This document shows positions 45,397 through 60,152 of a stretch of DNA of 64,000 nucleotides, one piece after another. How positions within the stretch are numbered: the stretch's first letter is position 1; each line of letters opens with the position of its first letter. Location of the stretch: assembly GCF_000801105.2 (NCBI RefSeq), contig NC_079514.1:32165075-32229074 (forward strand). Direction: 5' to 3'. The notes beneath the pieces are model-generated. The model did not search any database. It was given only the letters and a program-made list of their open reading frames with translations, and was not told where the DNA came from. This DNA comes from Raphanus sativus (lineage: Eukaryota; Streptophyta; Magnoliopsida; Brassicales; Brassicaceae). Both the position numbers and the translations under genes were made by a program.

Positions 45397-46079
45397 GGAA
45401 AAATTCCATAAAAATACCTCAACTAAATTTTATTAAGCTTTTTAATACCCAAACTTTTTCACTACCCAGTTTAATACTCCAACTAATTACTTTTCTCATT
45501 TTAATATCCAAACTTTTAAAAACGTGCTCACTTTAATACCCAAACTTTATTTATTTTAATAAAAATACTAATAAGTTTCAAACAATTTTTTAAAAAATCC
45601 CTAAAATCTAAGAGAAAAATATTAAAAATTTTAATTTTATTTTAAGATTTAGGAAAGAAGGTAGATAAACCATGGAAAATTTATTTTTTAAAAAAATAAA
45701 TGAATTTGAATGATAAAAATAAATTTCGTTTTTTTATTTCAGAAAATAAACTAAATACAATATTTAAAACTTAGAAATTTTATTACAAAATTTAATATTT
45801 TACACTATTTAGTTACTTTTATTTCTCAAACACCAAAAAAATTTAGAATTTTCTGAGTTTGTTTTGTAAATTTTAGAGATTTTTTAAAAATTTGTTTGAA
45901 ACTTATTAGTATTTTTATTAAAATAAATAAAGTTTGGGTATTAAAGTGGGCACGTTTTTAAAAATTTGGATATTAAAGTGAGAAAATAATTAGTTGGAGT
46001 ATTAAACTGGGTAGTGAAAAAGTTTGGGTATTAGAAAGCTTAACAAAATTTAGTTGAGGTATTTTTATGGAATTTTCCC
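45397..46079. mobile_element. Mutator-like MITE with ~190 bp inverted ends and 9 bp target duplication
   Basis: Left end GGAAAAATTCCATAAAAATA and right end its near-inverse; the inverted repeat extends about 190 bp each side (AATACCCAAACTTT.., CTTTAATACCC..), with an AT-rich middle. Flanks AATGATCTT (45388-45396) and AATAATCTT (46080-46088) differ at one base, a 9 bp duplication as made by Mutator elements. 683 bp, no coding capacity. Confidence 0.82.
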
Positions 46080-46199
46080 AATAATCTTCTTCAAAACAAT
46101 ACACACGTGAGCTTCAAAATTGGCAAGTAGCCGTCGTTTAAAGAAAATAAAAATATATATTTAAGAAAAAGAAACGAGAAAATTAGAAAACTATATATT

Positions 46200-47980
46200 C
46201 ATATATATATATATATATTGGCTTAGATGTAGTTGTGAACTGTGGTGTTGGACTTCTATGTTTTTCTCAGCAGCTGGGAAATTGATTCTCATGAAAGCAG
46301 TTTTGGTAACCATGCCTACATTCTAGATATCTTGTTTCAAGCTCACTCTCTTCTTATGTAGACAGATTCAATCTGTATTGACGAGATTCTGGTGAGATAT
46401 CTCTTCCGATATTAAAAAAATGTGTTGGGCCTCAAGGCTAAATCTATCTAAGCCTAAGAGTACGAACGGTTTAGGTTTTAGAAAAATAGTCTAATTTTAA
46501 TGATTCTATGCTCGTCAAGCTCTCTTGGAGAGTAAAAAACTCAACTTCCTTGTTAGCTCAGGTTCTACTGGGAAAATATTGTTTTAACTCCTCCTTACTT
46601 GCGTCACAAGCACCATCTAACGCCTTACATGGATGGAAAGGAATACTCGTGGGGCATGATCTGCTAGCAAAAGGCTTAGGCTTGGCCATTGGCTCTGGCT
46701 CATGAGTGAAGATCTGGAGTGAACTTTGGCTTTCTACATCCGAACCAATGGCACCAATTGGCCCTCCAACAGTCAAAAACAAGGATTGGTGTGTCGCAAC
46801 TTAATTCAGACTCGGACTAATGAATGGAACGTGGATGTGATTCATAAATCTGTTCCCCAGTATGAAGACGCCATCAGAAAATTGATACCCAGCCCCTTTC
46901 ATGCACCTGATGAACGAGTCTGGCTCCCTAATGCCAACGGTGAATACTCTATAAAATCTGGATACGTGATCGCGAAGCTTTGCAATGGAAACCTAGGGGA
47001 TCTTAGCTTCAACTGGACAAAATGTTTGTGGCAAGTTGTACATTTCCGAAGATTAGGCACTTCATGTGGAAGGCGAAAAACAAGGCCTTCCCAGTTGGCT
47101 CGGTGCTGGAGAGTAGAGGTCTAGCTTCAAACCTATTGTGCAAACGGCGTGGTGCTCCAGAAACAAAGATCTGCGTGCTCCTCCAATGCCCTTTCGCAGT
47201 TGAAGTATGGGACTTGGTCCTTTGCTTATTTAAGCCTGACTGCAGTGAGACTACTTCGATTAAACCCTTCTTCATCACTGTCGAAAGATGGTATCGCTAC
47301 CTCCTACTGGCCTAGGCATCACGCCTCTGTACCCATGGATCCTAAGAGTGTTCTGGACTAACAGAAATAAATTGTTGTTTGAGGACAGAGTTTTTTCAGA
47401 AACGGACACAGTCCTTAAGGCGATATAAGATGCTAGAGCTTGGAAGGCAGCTCAGACTGATGTCAAAAAGCCTTCCATATCATAGTGTGTGGTCCGGTCT
47501 TCGTCTTTATGTTTACCTGTTACTAACTCTTATACTTGGTCTTCCTTTTCTGATGGACTCGTCAACAGGGAATTGTAGATTGGGTTGGCAACTCTGTGAT
47601 GCTGAAAACTCCATCATCGAAAGCTCCTCCTTTTACTGGCGTTTTGTTACTTCGGTGTGGCTAAAACATTGGTGGTTAAAGCTGCACTTGTGGCTGTAGT
47701 TTCTTTACACGTCAATAACATCAATATATTCTCTGTCTACAAAAACCTCATCAATCTCTTGAAGACTCAAGGGAAAGATGTTGTCATGAAAGGTGTACTC
47801 CATGAAGTTGTTATGTTGGCTCGCTCCTTCACTTCTATCACTTTTTATTATGTCTCACATTTAGCAAATGTATGTACTAACTTATTGGCAAAAGCAGCCT
47901 TATCTTTGATTTCTTCCTCTGCAGCTATTGTAGAATGAATCTAAGTTCTTTCAATTAAAATCTTCAGTTTGCTAAAAAAA
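46200..47980 (+). mobile_element. LINE 3' portion (plus strand) with zf-RVT and RNase H remnants
   Basis: 5'-truncated LINE with many stops. Recognisable pieces in order: end of the RT region (FFSAAGKLILMKAVLVTMP near 46260), zf-RVT (NANGEYSIKSGY near 46940; KIRHFMWKAKNKAFPVGS near 47050; CPFAVEVWDL near 47195), RNase H-like (KTLVVKAALVAV and FYYVSHLANVCTNLLAKAAL, 47657-47935). It ends in TTGCTAAAAAAAG near 47975. A different copy from the minus-strand LINE at 18-20 kb. Confidence 0.82.
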
Positions 47981-48951
47981 GAGCACATATATGGGTGAGA
48001 CAATTTGTGCCTTTTTTTTTTTGAAACATGAGGCTATTGGTGTATATATTCACTAAAATTGACCTTTGTTTTAATCTCTCTAGCTTAATCCGGAAATATT
48101 TTTACCAGTTTATAAATTAAATTGAGTATTTCTTTTCAAATGCTATATTTTCGTTTTCATTTAACTAGTTAATTTTTAAATTAAAAAAATATAATAATTC
48201 AGTAATATTTTACTTTTTATTTGTTTGTATGTTTTAATTTATTTCTAATTTATATGTTTGAAGTAAATATAACATCATTTTAAATGATATTCCGTTGTTG
48301 TCTTAATCAAACATGTGATTTCCTATACAAAAATAATATTGATTACTTATTTTTGGTGATATTGAATTGTACCTTTTTCCAAATTGAACAATAATTATTT
48401 TAGTTCTAACTTAAATAAAATCGAAATAATTGTAAGAATTCCACTTATTTATGTTCTTCACCTTAGATATGTCTCGACATTTAGTATTCAAATTAGTACA
48501 TGTAGGAAATGAATGGTTATGGATCTTTTGAATAGGAAGATTTTACATTCATTTATTTATAAATCAATAGTCTCGCTTTAGTTCCTTTATGGTCTGAGTT
48601 AGTCGTTATATTTTTGAAACATGTTAAATTCAAAATATACATGTTAATCAAAAATATATAAAATCTAAAAAAACAAAAATATCCAAAACCTCTAGAAAAA
48701 CTAAAATAAAATATTCAAATATCAAATATTTGTAAAGCAAAAAATTAAGTAATAAATTAAGTATGACTTCTCAGAATTCTTAAAGCTATAATATTTAGAA
48801 AATGAAATTATTTGTTAAATTAGCCCTTCGAACTCCATTCTTCAAATCCAAACCGTAAAATTAAGTTAATTAATCATGAGGATCTAGATATTTTTAATTA
48901 AACATATTTTAAACTAATACAGTAAATATGTACAGCAAAAAGTTTAAAAAC

Positions 48952-48995
<44 letters not shown>

Positions 48996-51124
48996 AAATA
49001 ATTGTATAAATTACATTTACCAAATATTTTTACCACAAAAGATATCAAATTATTACAACTCGATTTAAAAACACATGCCACCATTGCAGCTATTCTCTCA
49101 AACAGTTTGCATGTCTTCTCAGATAATTTTATTTATTATTTAACTAATACATGAAATGTGTACAGTAAAAAGTTAAAAAACAGAAATATATATAGCAAAA
49201 TAAATGTATAAATTACAGTTACCAAATATATTTTTACCACAAAAGACATCAAACTATTACAACTCGATTTAAAAACACATGCCACCATTGCAGCTATTCT
49301 CTCAAACAGTTTGCATGTCATTCACAGATAATTAATGTGTAGATTGATACAGCTGCTGGGATTCTGATTGTGATAGAATGTATCAATCATTTTCATCATT
49401 AAACATAATACCTGATGTAAACATAAATATTATTTAAAAAACATAAATATTATTTTACTCAGCGTTAAAAAACATAAATATGCTAATGCAAAAGGGAAAA
49501 TTCTTTAAATTACGCAAATTAATTTTCATTTGTTAATAAACTATACAAATTATTTTGGATCCCCGTTTAATACACGAGCTAAATTTTCGTTGTATATTAA
49601 ATACACAAATTTTTGTAATCCACAGATTTTACCCATATTTTTAGACAGTTTGAAACGACAACATTAATGTTTAACTAGTTTTTAATCCGCACATAGTAAG
49701 TATTTGTTTTTCATTTGAATTAAAAACATTTGTGTTACTTATTCATCAATTATTGAGTTTTGACATTGATGTATCTTGTTCAGTTTGTTTACCATTCATT
49801 TATAAACAACAAAGTTGTATTCTTATTTTATTGTATTTTTATTCATTTTACTTGGTAAAAGAATATGAAAGTGTAAAATATTAGACTATTAAGTATAACT
49901 GTATGTGTTTTATTAAATTATAATATGAATATTGTGGTTAAAAGTATATTTTAATTATGGTTTTATAGAGTTAAAAAAATACATTATATAGCTAGGAACA
50001 TGAAAAAATAATGAAAAAGTTAACCAAAAATACATGCACTTATATTATTAAGATTTTGACAATTTTATTCGAAGACCATTAAAAATAAACGAAGCCCATG
50101 CGAAAAAAAATTCAAAGCCCATTTAATTTTGTCCGGAAAAATAGAAACAGCTATGCCTTGTACGATTTTTAACATTCTCGTAAAAACAAAATTTTCCATC
50201 ATATTTCTTTGTCGGTTCTCGTCGTTGTTCTGGTGAGATCTTCTGAACGGCTATGAAGTTTTTACTCAAAGGATGAGAAAAGTTAGATCTGATTACTACT
50301 GCAGTTCTTAGCACGCAAGTTCGAGTTTGTAGATTTAGATCTATTGATTACTACAAAGTAGATTTTTAGAATTGTTTTTAATCGATGTTTTAAATATATA
50401 GAGTTTGACCCTCGAGCATGCGCCGATGTTTGTTTTTATGATTTATATAAAAATTAATGGTCACATATACTATTATATTGTCTTGTTTAAAATAGATATT
50501 TTGTCATTTATAGTATGAAATTATTTTTTGATGTGTTGGATCAGTTATGCTTCATACAGTATCAATAGATTATAAATTAAGAAATATATATTTATAAAAA
50601 AATTTAACAATACATAGTTACCTAATTAAGTTATAAATATTAAATAATACATAGTTACCTAATATAAATAATGTACAATGTTACTAAAAATGGTTTTACA
50701 AAATATATATTAGATCAGCATATTCTTCTTTAATTAGGCAATTACAATACTACGATTTGGTTACATTTAGTTGTGATGTTTGGTTTAATTTTAAACAGAC
50801 ATTTAGTTGGTTAATTTTAAGTTATTAGGATTGGTTTAGGGAATGGCATTAGATGGTAATTATTAAGGAAAACTTAGGGTTATTTTCAGCTTGTACTTCA
50901 GTTTTAATAAATTAGATTAAACAAGTGTTATAATTGTGAAAAGAAAAATACATAAACTAAGTTTTATTTGCAAATACAAAAACTATTTTGGATTCCCGTT
51001 TAATACACAAACTAATTTGTTTCTTATTTAATAGACAAACTTTTAAAATTTACAGATTTTACACATCGATTTAAACGACGTCGCAACTATGCTTAACAAA
51101 GATGATGTTAGTTTTAATTAAACA
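47981..51124. other. AT-rich intergenic DNA with duplications
   Basis: No gene supported. Contains a ~200 bp tandem duplication (48911-49332), an (AT)n run at about 48955-48992, and a diverged ~110 bp direct repeat at about 49545-49665 and 50978-51085 (…GGAT(C/T)CCCGTTTAATACAC…), probably parts of one old repeat. Confidence 0.55.
48911..49332. repeat. ~200 bp imperfect tandem duplication
   Basis: Copy 1 (about 48911-49128) and copy 2 (49140-49332) share CTAATACA.., TTACCAAATAT.., and an almost exact ~80 bp block from TACAACTCGATTTAAAAAC to CAAACAGTTTGCATGTC. Copy 1 has an expanded (AT)n run. Confidence 0.85.
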
Positions 51125-53053
51125 CTAGTGATTTTCCGGCGCTACGCGCCGGGTTCGTATGTTATACTTTTACATAAATTATTATATGGTCTTAACAAAT
51201 AAAATATGTTAAATATGAAAATAAAAATATATTAAAAATGATATTTTCTAAACTTTTGATAGTGGTTAGTGACCGTAGTGCATTATTTTGTTTGAAGTTG
51301 TTTAGTTCAAAGTGCAATAGCATAAATGGTTGTTACTAATCGATTTAATAAAAATAGAATAAAAAGCCAATAGTCATAAAAAATAATTTAATTGGAATTT
51401 AAACATAAAACAAAGTTGAAGTTTTATATAGAGAACATACTTATATTATTAATTATTAAAATAATTATATATGAACTATAAAAATTTTACTAATATATTT
51501 AGTTCAAATAATAGAAAGAAAGAATACATTTCAAATTTTATAAATTTTATAAAAAAATAAGGGTGAAGTGTTAATTTTTGGTAAAATAATTGTGAGTATC
51601 TAATATATATTTTTAAAATTACCATGTTGACTTTTAAAATATAGAGGTGTGAGTTGTATGTGTTACTTTGGTTTCAAGGTCTCTCAAAAAGATGTATCTT
51701 AAAATAAAAAAACATAAAATTATTTTCTATATTAGTTTTGTTATAATGGAAGATTTTGTGTGTGTTCATAACAAAATTCTTGTTTGTCCATCCTTATTTA
51801 AAATATCAACGAATCTTAATATGAATCTAAATATGTTTTTTATCTAAAAACTATAAATGGTTCCTAAACTCCTCTATTTAATGGAAACTTCTATTTTAAC
51901 CGGAATGGAACAATTTCACCAAATCTTCCTAGTAAAAAGTCAATTTGTTAATTAGTAAATGAGATGTTAGCATCTATAACGATCATGAGAAAGACAATTT
52001 CTAACTATCTGTGACATTCAGGCTTGTTGCATTTAGTAATTGTTTTGACAATAAATGGTTAGTGTAGTGCAAAAGATTAATGGTGAGGGTGGTGTGTGGT
52101 TTACATCAATTTTAAATAACTTTAACAACCAGACAACTTTTTTAAATTTCTCTCAGATGGAAGTAATGATTCTTTTTTTTTAGTTAAGTTTTAAGATTAT
52201 ATTAATCATGTTCACAGTTTTTAAAATGTAAACAGGGATAACATGGATCAGAGAAGTTATTGGTTTCATTGTATAGTGTAACATGGGAAGATACCATAGA
52301 GTTTATGTGTCAATATCAATAGACCAAATGTTAGTCTTTTGGACTTAAATCGCCATCAATTACTAAACATCATTAGAGTGGGATGAGTGGAATTTCTAGA
52401 TTGATTATATGATGGTTTTGCGTTAAAGAAGGAGAATCGTAGAGGATCCATTCTCTATCGTCAACATCAAATACAAAGAAACCCTATAAACCAGTGTTTT
52501 GACATCCGATCCGGACATTAAACCGGACGATTTACCGGATCTCTGGATTATTGCATCAACCGTGGGTGAACCGCGGTTTAGTAAATGAATTAGTTTTATT
52601 ATATAATAATATATTAGCTATGAAAATAAATATATAAAAACTAAAGTTAATATTTTAAATGTTTTCAAACATAAAGTAATAGTTTAGATATGTATCTATT
52701 TTATGTTTAATTTTTTTTGAAAATACTTAACTTTAGTTTGCATTTTTTTGTATTTTTATTTGACTTACAAAATATTAAGAAATAGTTTAAAGTATTTAAA
52801 AAAATATGTAACATAAGAATTATGAAATCTAAAAAAAATCAAGACATAAAATTCATAATAAATTAAACTTTCAATCCAAAATTAAAACATCATTGCAATA
52901 AATTGTCAATATCAAAAATAAACTAACACCTAATCACAATTAACAGCAAAACACATTAAATGGAGTTGAGAAAAAAAATTAATTATTAAAAGGAAAATGC
53001 CACATGGCATTTTTCCCCCCAAGAAGATAAAAAACTCAACTTTATAGTATAGA
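51125..53053 (-). mobile_element. Non-autonomous Helitron, complete, 1.93 kb
   Basis: On the minus strand it starts A|TCTATACTATAAAG (53053) and ends with a GC-rich hairpin (CCCGGCGCGTAGCGCCGG) then AAAATCACTAG|T (51125). TC start, CTAG end, a hairpin ~8-10 bp from the end, and insertion between A and T are the Helitron rules. No Rep/helicase ORF is present. It includes a CCGGATC / ACCGCGG-rich stretch at about 52500-52575, possibly another nested repeat. Confidence 0.85.
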
Positions 53054-53459
53054 TGTGGTTAAACTGTGAAAAGCACGCTCACCCTCATCCAAAACCTCTC
53101 AAATCGATTGATTTCTAATTCAAGTTAGTTTCAATTCGAGTTTGACACCATAATCTCCTCTAACCTCTTTTATTCTCCAAACTTTGTTCCCTTTTTCTTC
53201 TTTGCTTTGATTTTCTTTATATCTCCTCGAAGTGGTTCCATTTCGTGAAAAAGAATGAAGAAAACTAGACAATTTTAAACGAATTTCTGATTTTGGAATT
53301 AGTTTAGTGTTATGGTTTCTGATTCTTATTCTTTGCTTTGATTGCAGTGATAATGATTCAGTCAAGGTTAATTACGCTGTAGAAGCGTAATGCAAAAGAA
53401 AGCTAAATATAATCTATCTAGAGGATTTGTAAGGAATTTTTCCTTTAAAGTTTAACTAA

Positions 53460-53709
53460 GGGTCTAACTGGTGACCATTAGAGGAATACTAGAAGTAGGG
53501 GAAAAATGTAGAGGAATAAATTTATAGGAATAGAAAGGAATATTATTCATCATCAATTATAGCAAGGAACAAATTTGTTCTATATTCCTCTAGAATAAAA
53601 GGAATGACAAGGAATGAAAAAGAAAACTATTCCTTATAAATGGTAAAAACAATTAGGAATAGCAAGGAATGCACTATTCTCTTCCATTCCTTGGTCACCA
53701 GTTAGACCC
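53460..53709. mobile_element. Tourist/Harbinger-like MITE with TAA target duplication
   Basis: GGGTCTAACTGGTGACCA at 53460 and its perfect inverse TGGTCACCAGTTAGACCC ending at 53709, flanked by TAA (53457-53459 and 53710-53712). 250 bp with GGAATA-rich interior and no ORF. The TWA duplication suits Harbinger-type mobilisation. Confidence 0.82.
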
Positions 53710-53833
53710 TAAATGTTTAATTAAACACTAACATCGTCTTCACTTCTGCTAAACACTACTAATTATTTTAATTTCTTTTGGGAATTTTCGTTACAGTAAG
53801 AAAAAAACCATGTCAAGTGAGGGGAAAGGTAAA

Positions 53834-56100
<2,267 letters not shown>

Positions 56101-59100
56101 AAGAAGTTGTGTAAAAATGATAAAAATATTTTGTAAGAAATTGTATAAGTGATTTCTAATAGAACAATATATGTATTAAATTCTCATTGTATCGTCTTTA
56201 GTTATCTTTTCTGCAACGATTTTGTGTTGTATTTTGCACTTTAAAATTCGAAACTAAAACCGATTAGTTTACACATATATTCAATCTCTATTCTTGCCAT
56301 CATACTAACACCGTTTGGTTAAGAAAATGTATTGTCACCAAAGAAAACGATTACGCTGGCTTATGGCTTTGCTTATATGACCACTACGAGTCTACGATTT
56401 GAGATGATAAAAGACCATTAATATAGACTAACGAATACATTACTAACAGTATGGTGTGAGCCTATTACATTATATATATTCACTTTAGATCTCAACCACC
56501 CCTATGGAAAACAATTATCTCGATTATTGCATTGTCCGGCGTCTCTCTTTAGGAATTACGTTCACGTTTAAATAACAGCTAGTTTGATCAAATATGGAAC
56601 CTTTTGATAGTACTAATCATTTAGCAATGTTATGCGTTTATTGGTTCACTTGCAATTGCGATATGACGGTAAAAAAACCATAAAATAACGATTAGAGTTT
56701 CCAGTACACAACTACCGTTTTATATATGTGTATGAAATCTAAAACTATAAATAGTAAACATATAAATATTAATAGAATAAATTTGTATGAGATAAAATAA
56801 ATTGAATTAAGAAATAGAATGTAAAATGAATTCATTTATTTTATCTTCAAATTGCAGTAAAAGATTTTTATTTACATTTTATTTCTTTTTTGTAGAATTA
56901 ACTAAATGATTATTCCATTTCATGTAACTTAAATGGTATAATATTTAAAATAGTAGAACTATTTATTTTACATTCTTTTATTACATAAAAACAATCCAAC
57001 AGCAGCATAAATTTTTTTATTGTACCTGAAAATTAATTATTGTGTATGTTTGTGACTGAATCATATGAAGGCAAAATCATGACTTTTATTTTTTGTTCAA
57101 AAGTAAGGTTAAACCCGCTCTATGGAGAGATAATATAAAATTACTCAAAATTGTAGTTGAGAATCAACATATAAATTATCGATTATTTTCCCTCTTACTA
57201 GTTTGTTTTTGAATTCATTGAGACTTTTAGTTTCTCTTATACATTTTCATTTAAACCTATGGGTCTAGATAATATGAAACAGGAGATAATAGCTTCACTG
57301 TAAAAAAAAATTGCTAGATAGTATTATAATCTAATACTAATAATCAATACAATTTAAAAGTTTCATACCTATTTAAAACCTTTTACAAATGAACTGTACC
57401 ATCCAAACTGATTAGATTTTTTTTAAAAGAGGATATTATTTAAGTTTTCAGACTATAATTAGTGATTTTTTTATTCTATTACCTTTTGTATTTATTTTTA
57501 TATTGGATTATGCATCTATTAATTAAATATTTATAATTTCTTATTATGAAAAAATATTTTTATTCATTAATTATTTTAGATTTATCTAATATATTTTAGA
57601 TATATATATATATATATAATGTTTAAAAATACGTAATTTAAATTAAAAGTATAAAATTACAACTATATTAATATAATTAAATTAAAAGTATAAAATTACA
57701 ACTATATTAATATAGTTATTAATATAATAAAGTTTAAAAAACTTAATTACAATAAGTTGGAAAAGAATACTTTACGATATAAAATGACAAATGATCTTTT
57801 ATGCCTTTTAGTTTATGTATCTAACTAATTAGAACGAAATTAAAATTTATTATTCATTTATGCATATATATATATATATAAATTTACAATTAAATATTAA
57901 ATAATATAATATACATATAAATGATGAATCATCACCCAAAAAAGAACCAAGTCCTTATATATAACTATATTTGTATGATGAGTATTATTTCTATAAAATA
58001 TGTTAAAAAAAGTTTAGTCTGTAGTTTTAAAAAAAAACTTATATATTCCTATAAATTATTTTAATATATCGAAGTTATTAAAATAATAAATAACATTTCA
58101 TATTCTTTTACATATTTATATGTAAGCTTTCAAAAAATTAACTCACCCGATGTGGAATGATCTGTTAGCCGTGGGCGGGCCTTTACAGATTCATTCAACG
58201 AATTTATCTCTAGAGAAGTGTTTAAGAGTCAAGACTGAAAAGTCAGACATTGTTTTTTTTTTCCGGTCAAAAGTCAGACATTGTTTTTTAGCTTGGCTTT
58301 TTATACCGCAGTGCTTTTGATTAAGCAAGAAAAGCTCTATCGTGTTATATGTTTTAATGCTAGACTGCCACAAACCTAGACGTTGTTGGCTTGAGATCAA
58401 GACAACATTTCTTTATGTGACGAAATGCTAATCTTGAAGCCTAAAGTTTGGAACAATTTAAGATAAAGATTAATATGCTGCTACTTTTCATTTAAATCTT
58501 AATATTAATTATTAAGATGCTGCGACTTCACCTCTAAAGCTTAGATCTTTTACCGGTGAAAGTTTCTAATTCTATTACGAAGGCCAATGCAATCATAAAA
58601 GCCTCCATTAATGGCCATTGCAGCCCAGAATTAAAGGATTTGGCTACTATGTTTCTGGTCCTTGCATTCTCATTATCAGCTCATTAGCACAGAACACTCA
58701 TCCACATCGTCATCATCAAGATCTACTTCCTCTTTCTCTCCCCTATAATCATCGTCATCATCAAGATCGCCTATTAGTAACATCGCAGACTACACTCGGG
58801 AGATTGGCTAAAAAGGAGGGTTTAGCATGTACGTAGGATTGAAGAGCCATCTCAGATTCTTTCAGAAGAATAGGGACTTTCTTTTATCCTTCTTCTGTTA
58901 CTACAGTAATTAGAAACTGGATACCATCATCATCATTAGTCAGCATTTTTAGCGAGTTGCAGTGTGAGAAATGTTGTATATCCTCGCCATTTTCTATGAC
59001 TATCCGAGACTTCCAAGTTATGTAATATGACAGCACAGACTGAACATGCTAGCAAAGCCAATCTTTTTTTTTGCAGAAGGCTCTTAATGTGTCTTATCGA

Positions 59101-59648
59101 GATTGTTGGATTCAGAGAAACGCTTGAATCATCAAAACGTCACCAATATTTTACCTTTGATTCAACATGTAATCATTCCGGTATTGGCTGGAGTAACTCA
59201 ATAATAGATGCAGCAGCTGTTTTGGTGATGGTGACACGGTGAAGATGATTCAACGGTGGTGATAGAGTTACTTCCATGGCCACGATCAGGCTATTAAAAT
59301 TGTAAATGTTTTAATGAGGGAACTAAAAAAATGTTATTTTTACAGATTTTTCATAGATAAGTCTAGATTTTTTTGGCTAAATAATGTTAAGATATATATG
59401 TCTAGATTTGTTGCCAAATTTGAACATAGTATATTTTTAAGATATTTTTCTAAAATAACTCTTAGAATTACTTTTTGATGATAATAATCTTGTGTATATA
59501 TCTTACAATTTTTTTAAAAAAATATTGCTCTCGTCCTTCATCCATCAAATATATGTCTGCATATATATAATAGATATAGCTCTTACAAATTCTAACACAT
59601 CAAAACTGTAAACAATTTTTTTCAATTTCTACAAAAAAAAAAATTCAA
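56101..59648. other. AT-rich intergenic DNA
   Basis: No gene supported. A 39 bp tandem duplication lies at about 57640-57717, an (AT)n run at 57600-57618, and TCAGACATTGTTTTTT is duplicated near 58230-58290. Frames at 58618-58836 and 59027-59242 are open but show no domain; a stretch after a TTTTTTTTGCAG acceptor-like site near 59070 could be a dead exon. Confidence 0.45.
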
Positions 59649-60152
59649 ATGATGAACGATGAGCGAAAAGCCGACAAAAAGCAAAGATTGATTCGTAAGG
59701 GGAAAAAAGTTCAAGAGCCAGTAAACACAGAGTTAGTCGTGGATATCTCTGAAGGATTCACAAAAGATGAAAGAGACCTTACGCAACCTCACATGGGTCC
59801 TGAGTACTTCAGAGTTATGGCATGGATAGACGAAAACGATGAACATGGAACACATGTGGTGAAGTCTTTCCATGGCTTCCATCAATTCAATGAAAGATTA
59901 GTGTTTCCTTTAGATTCTTCTTCATACAAATATATTTACATTGAGTTAATGAGAGGACGTTCTATAAGAGATCCTGGAACATCGAACCGTACTGCTGTGA
60001 TGGGTCGGGCGAAGATTCGGTTGCCTCCTTGGACCAGCCGTGACAAGTTCACCTCTAAGTTCAACCTCGTCCGTTTGAACAGCGATCGATGTGTAGAGAT
60101 TAAGGGATACCTAAATTTGTCCATGCAATTTCATAGATATCGTGAGCTATAA
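59649..60152 (+). CDS. Small C2-like domain protein, single exon
   Basis: 167 residues. Start chosen at the first of two adjacent ATGs after an A-rich leader. The N-terminal ~25 residues are strongly basic (KADKKQRLIRKGKK). Residues about 28-160 have the strand pattern of a C2-type beta-sandwich: LVVDISEG, YFRVMAWID, HGTHVVKSF, NERLVFPLD, YKYIYIELMR, AVMGRAKIRLP, RCVEIKGYLNLSMQF. C2 domains bind membranes or proteins, often with Ca2+; the Asp cluster expected for Ca2+ binding is not obvious here. The frame is intact, with codon use like a real gene, and it is isolated from other genes. I recall related uncharacterised crucifer proteins, but the family name is not certain. Confidence 0.6.
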   Translation: MMNDERKADKKQRLIRKGKKVQEPVNTELVVDISEGFTKDERDLTQPHMGPEYFRVMAWIDENDEHGTHVVKSFHGFHQFNERLVFPLDSSSYKYIYIELMRGRSIRDPGTSNRTAVMGRAKIRLPPWTSRDKFTSKFNLVRLNSDRCVEIKGYLNLSMQFHRYREL

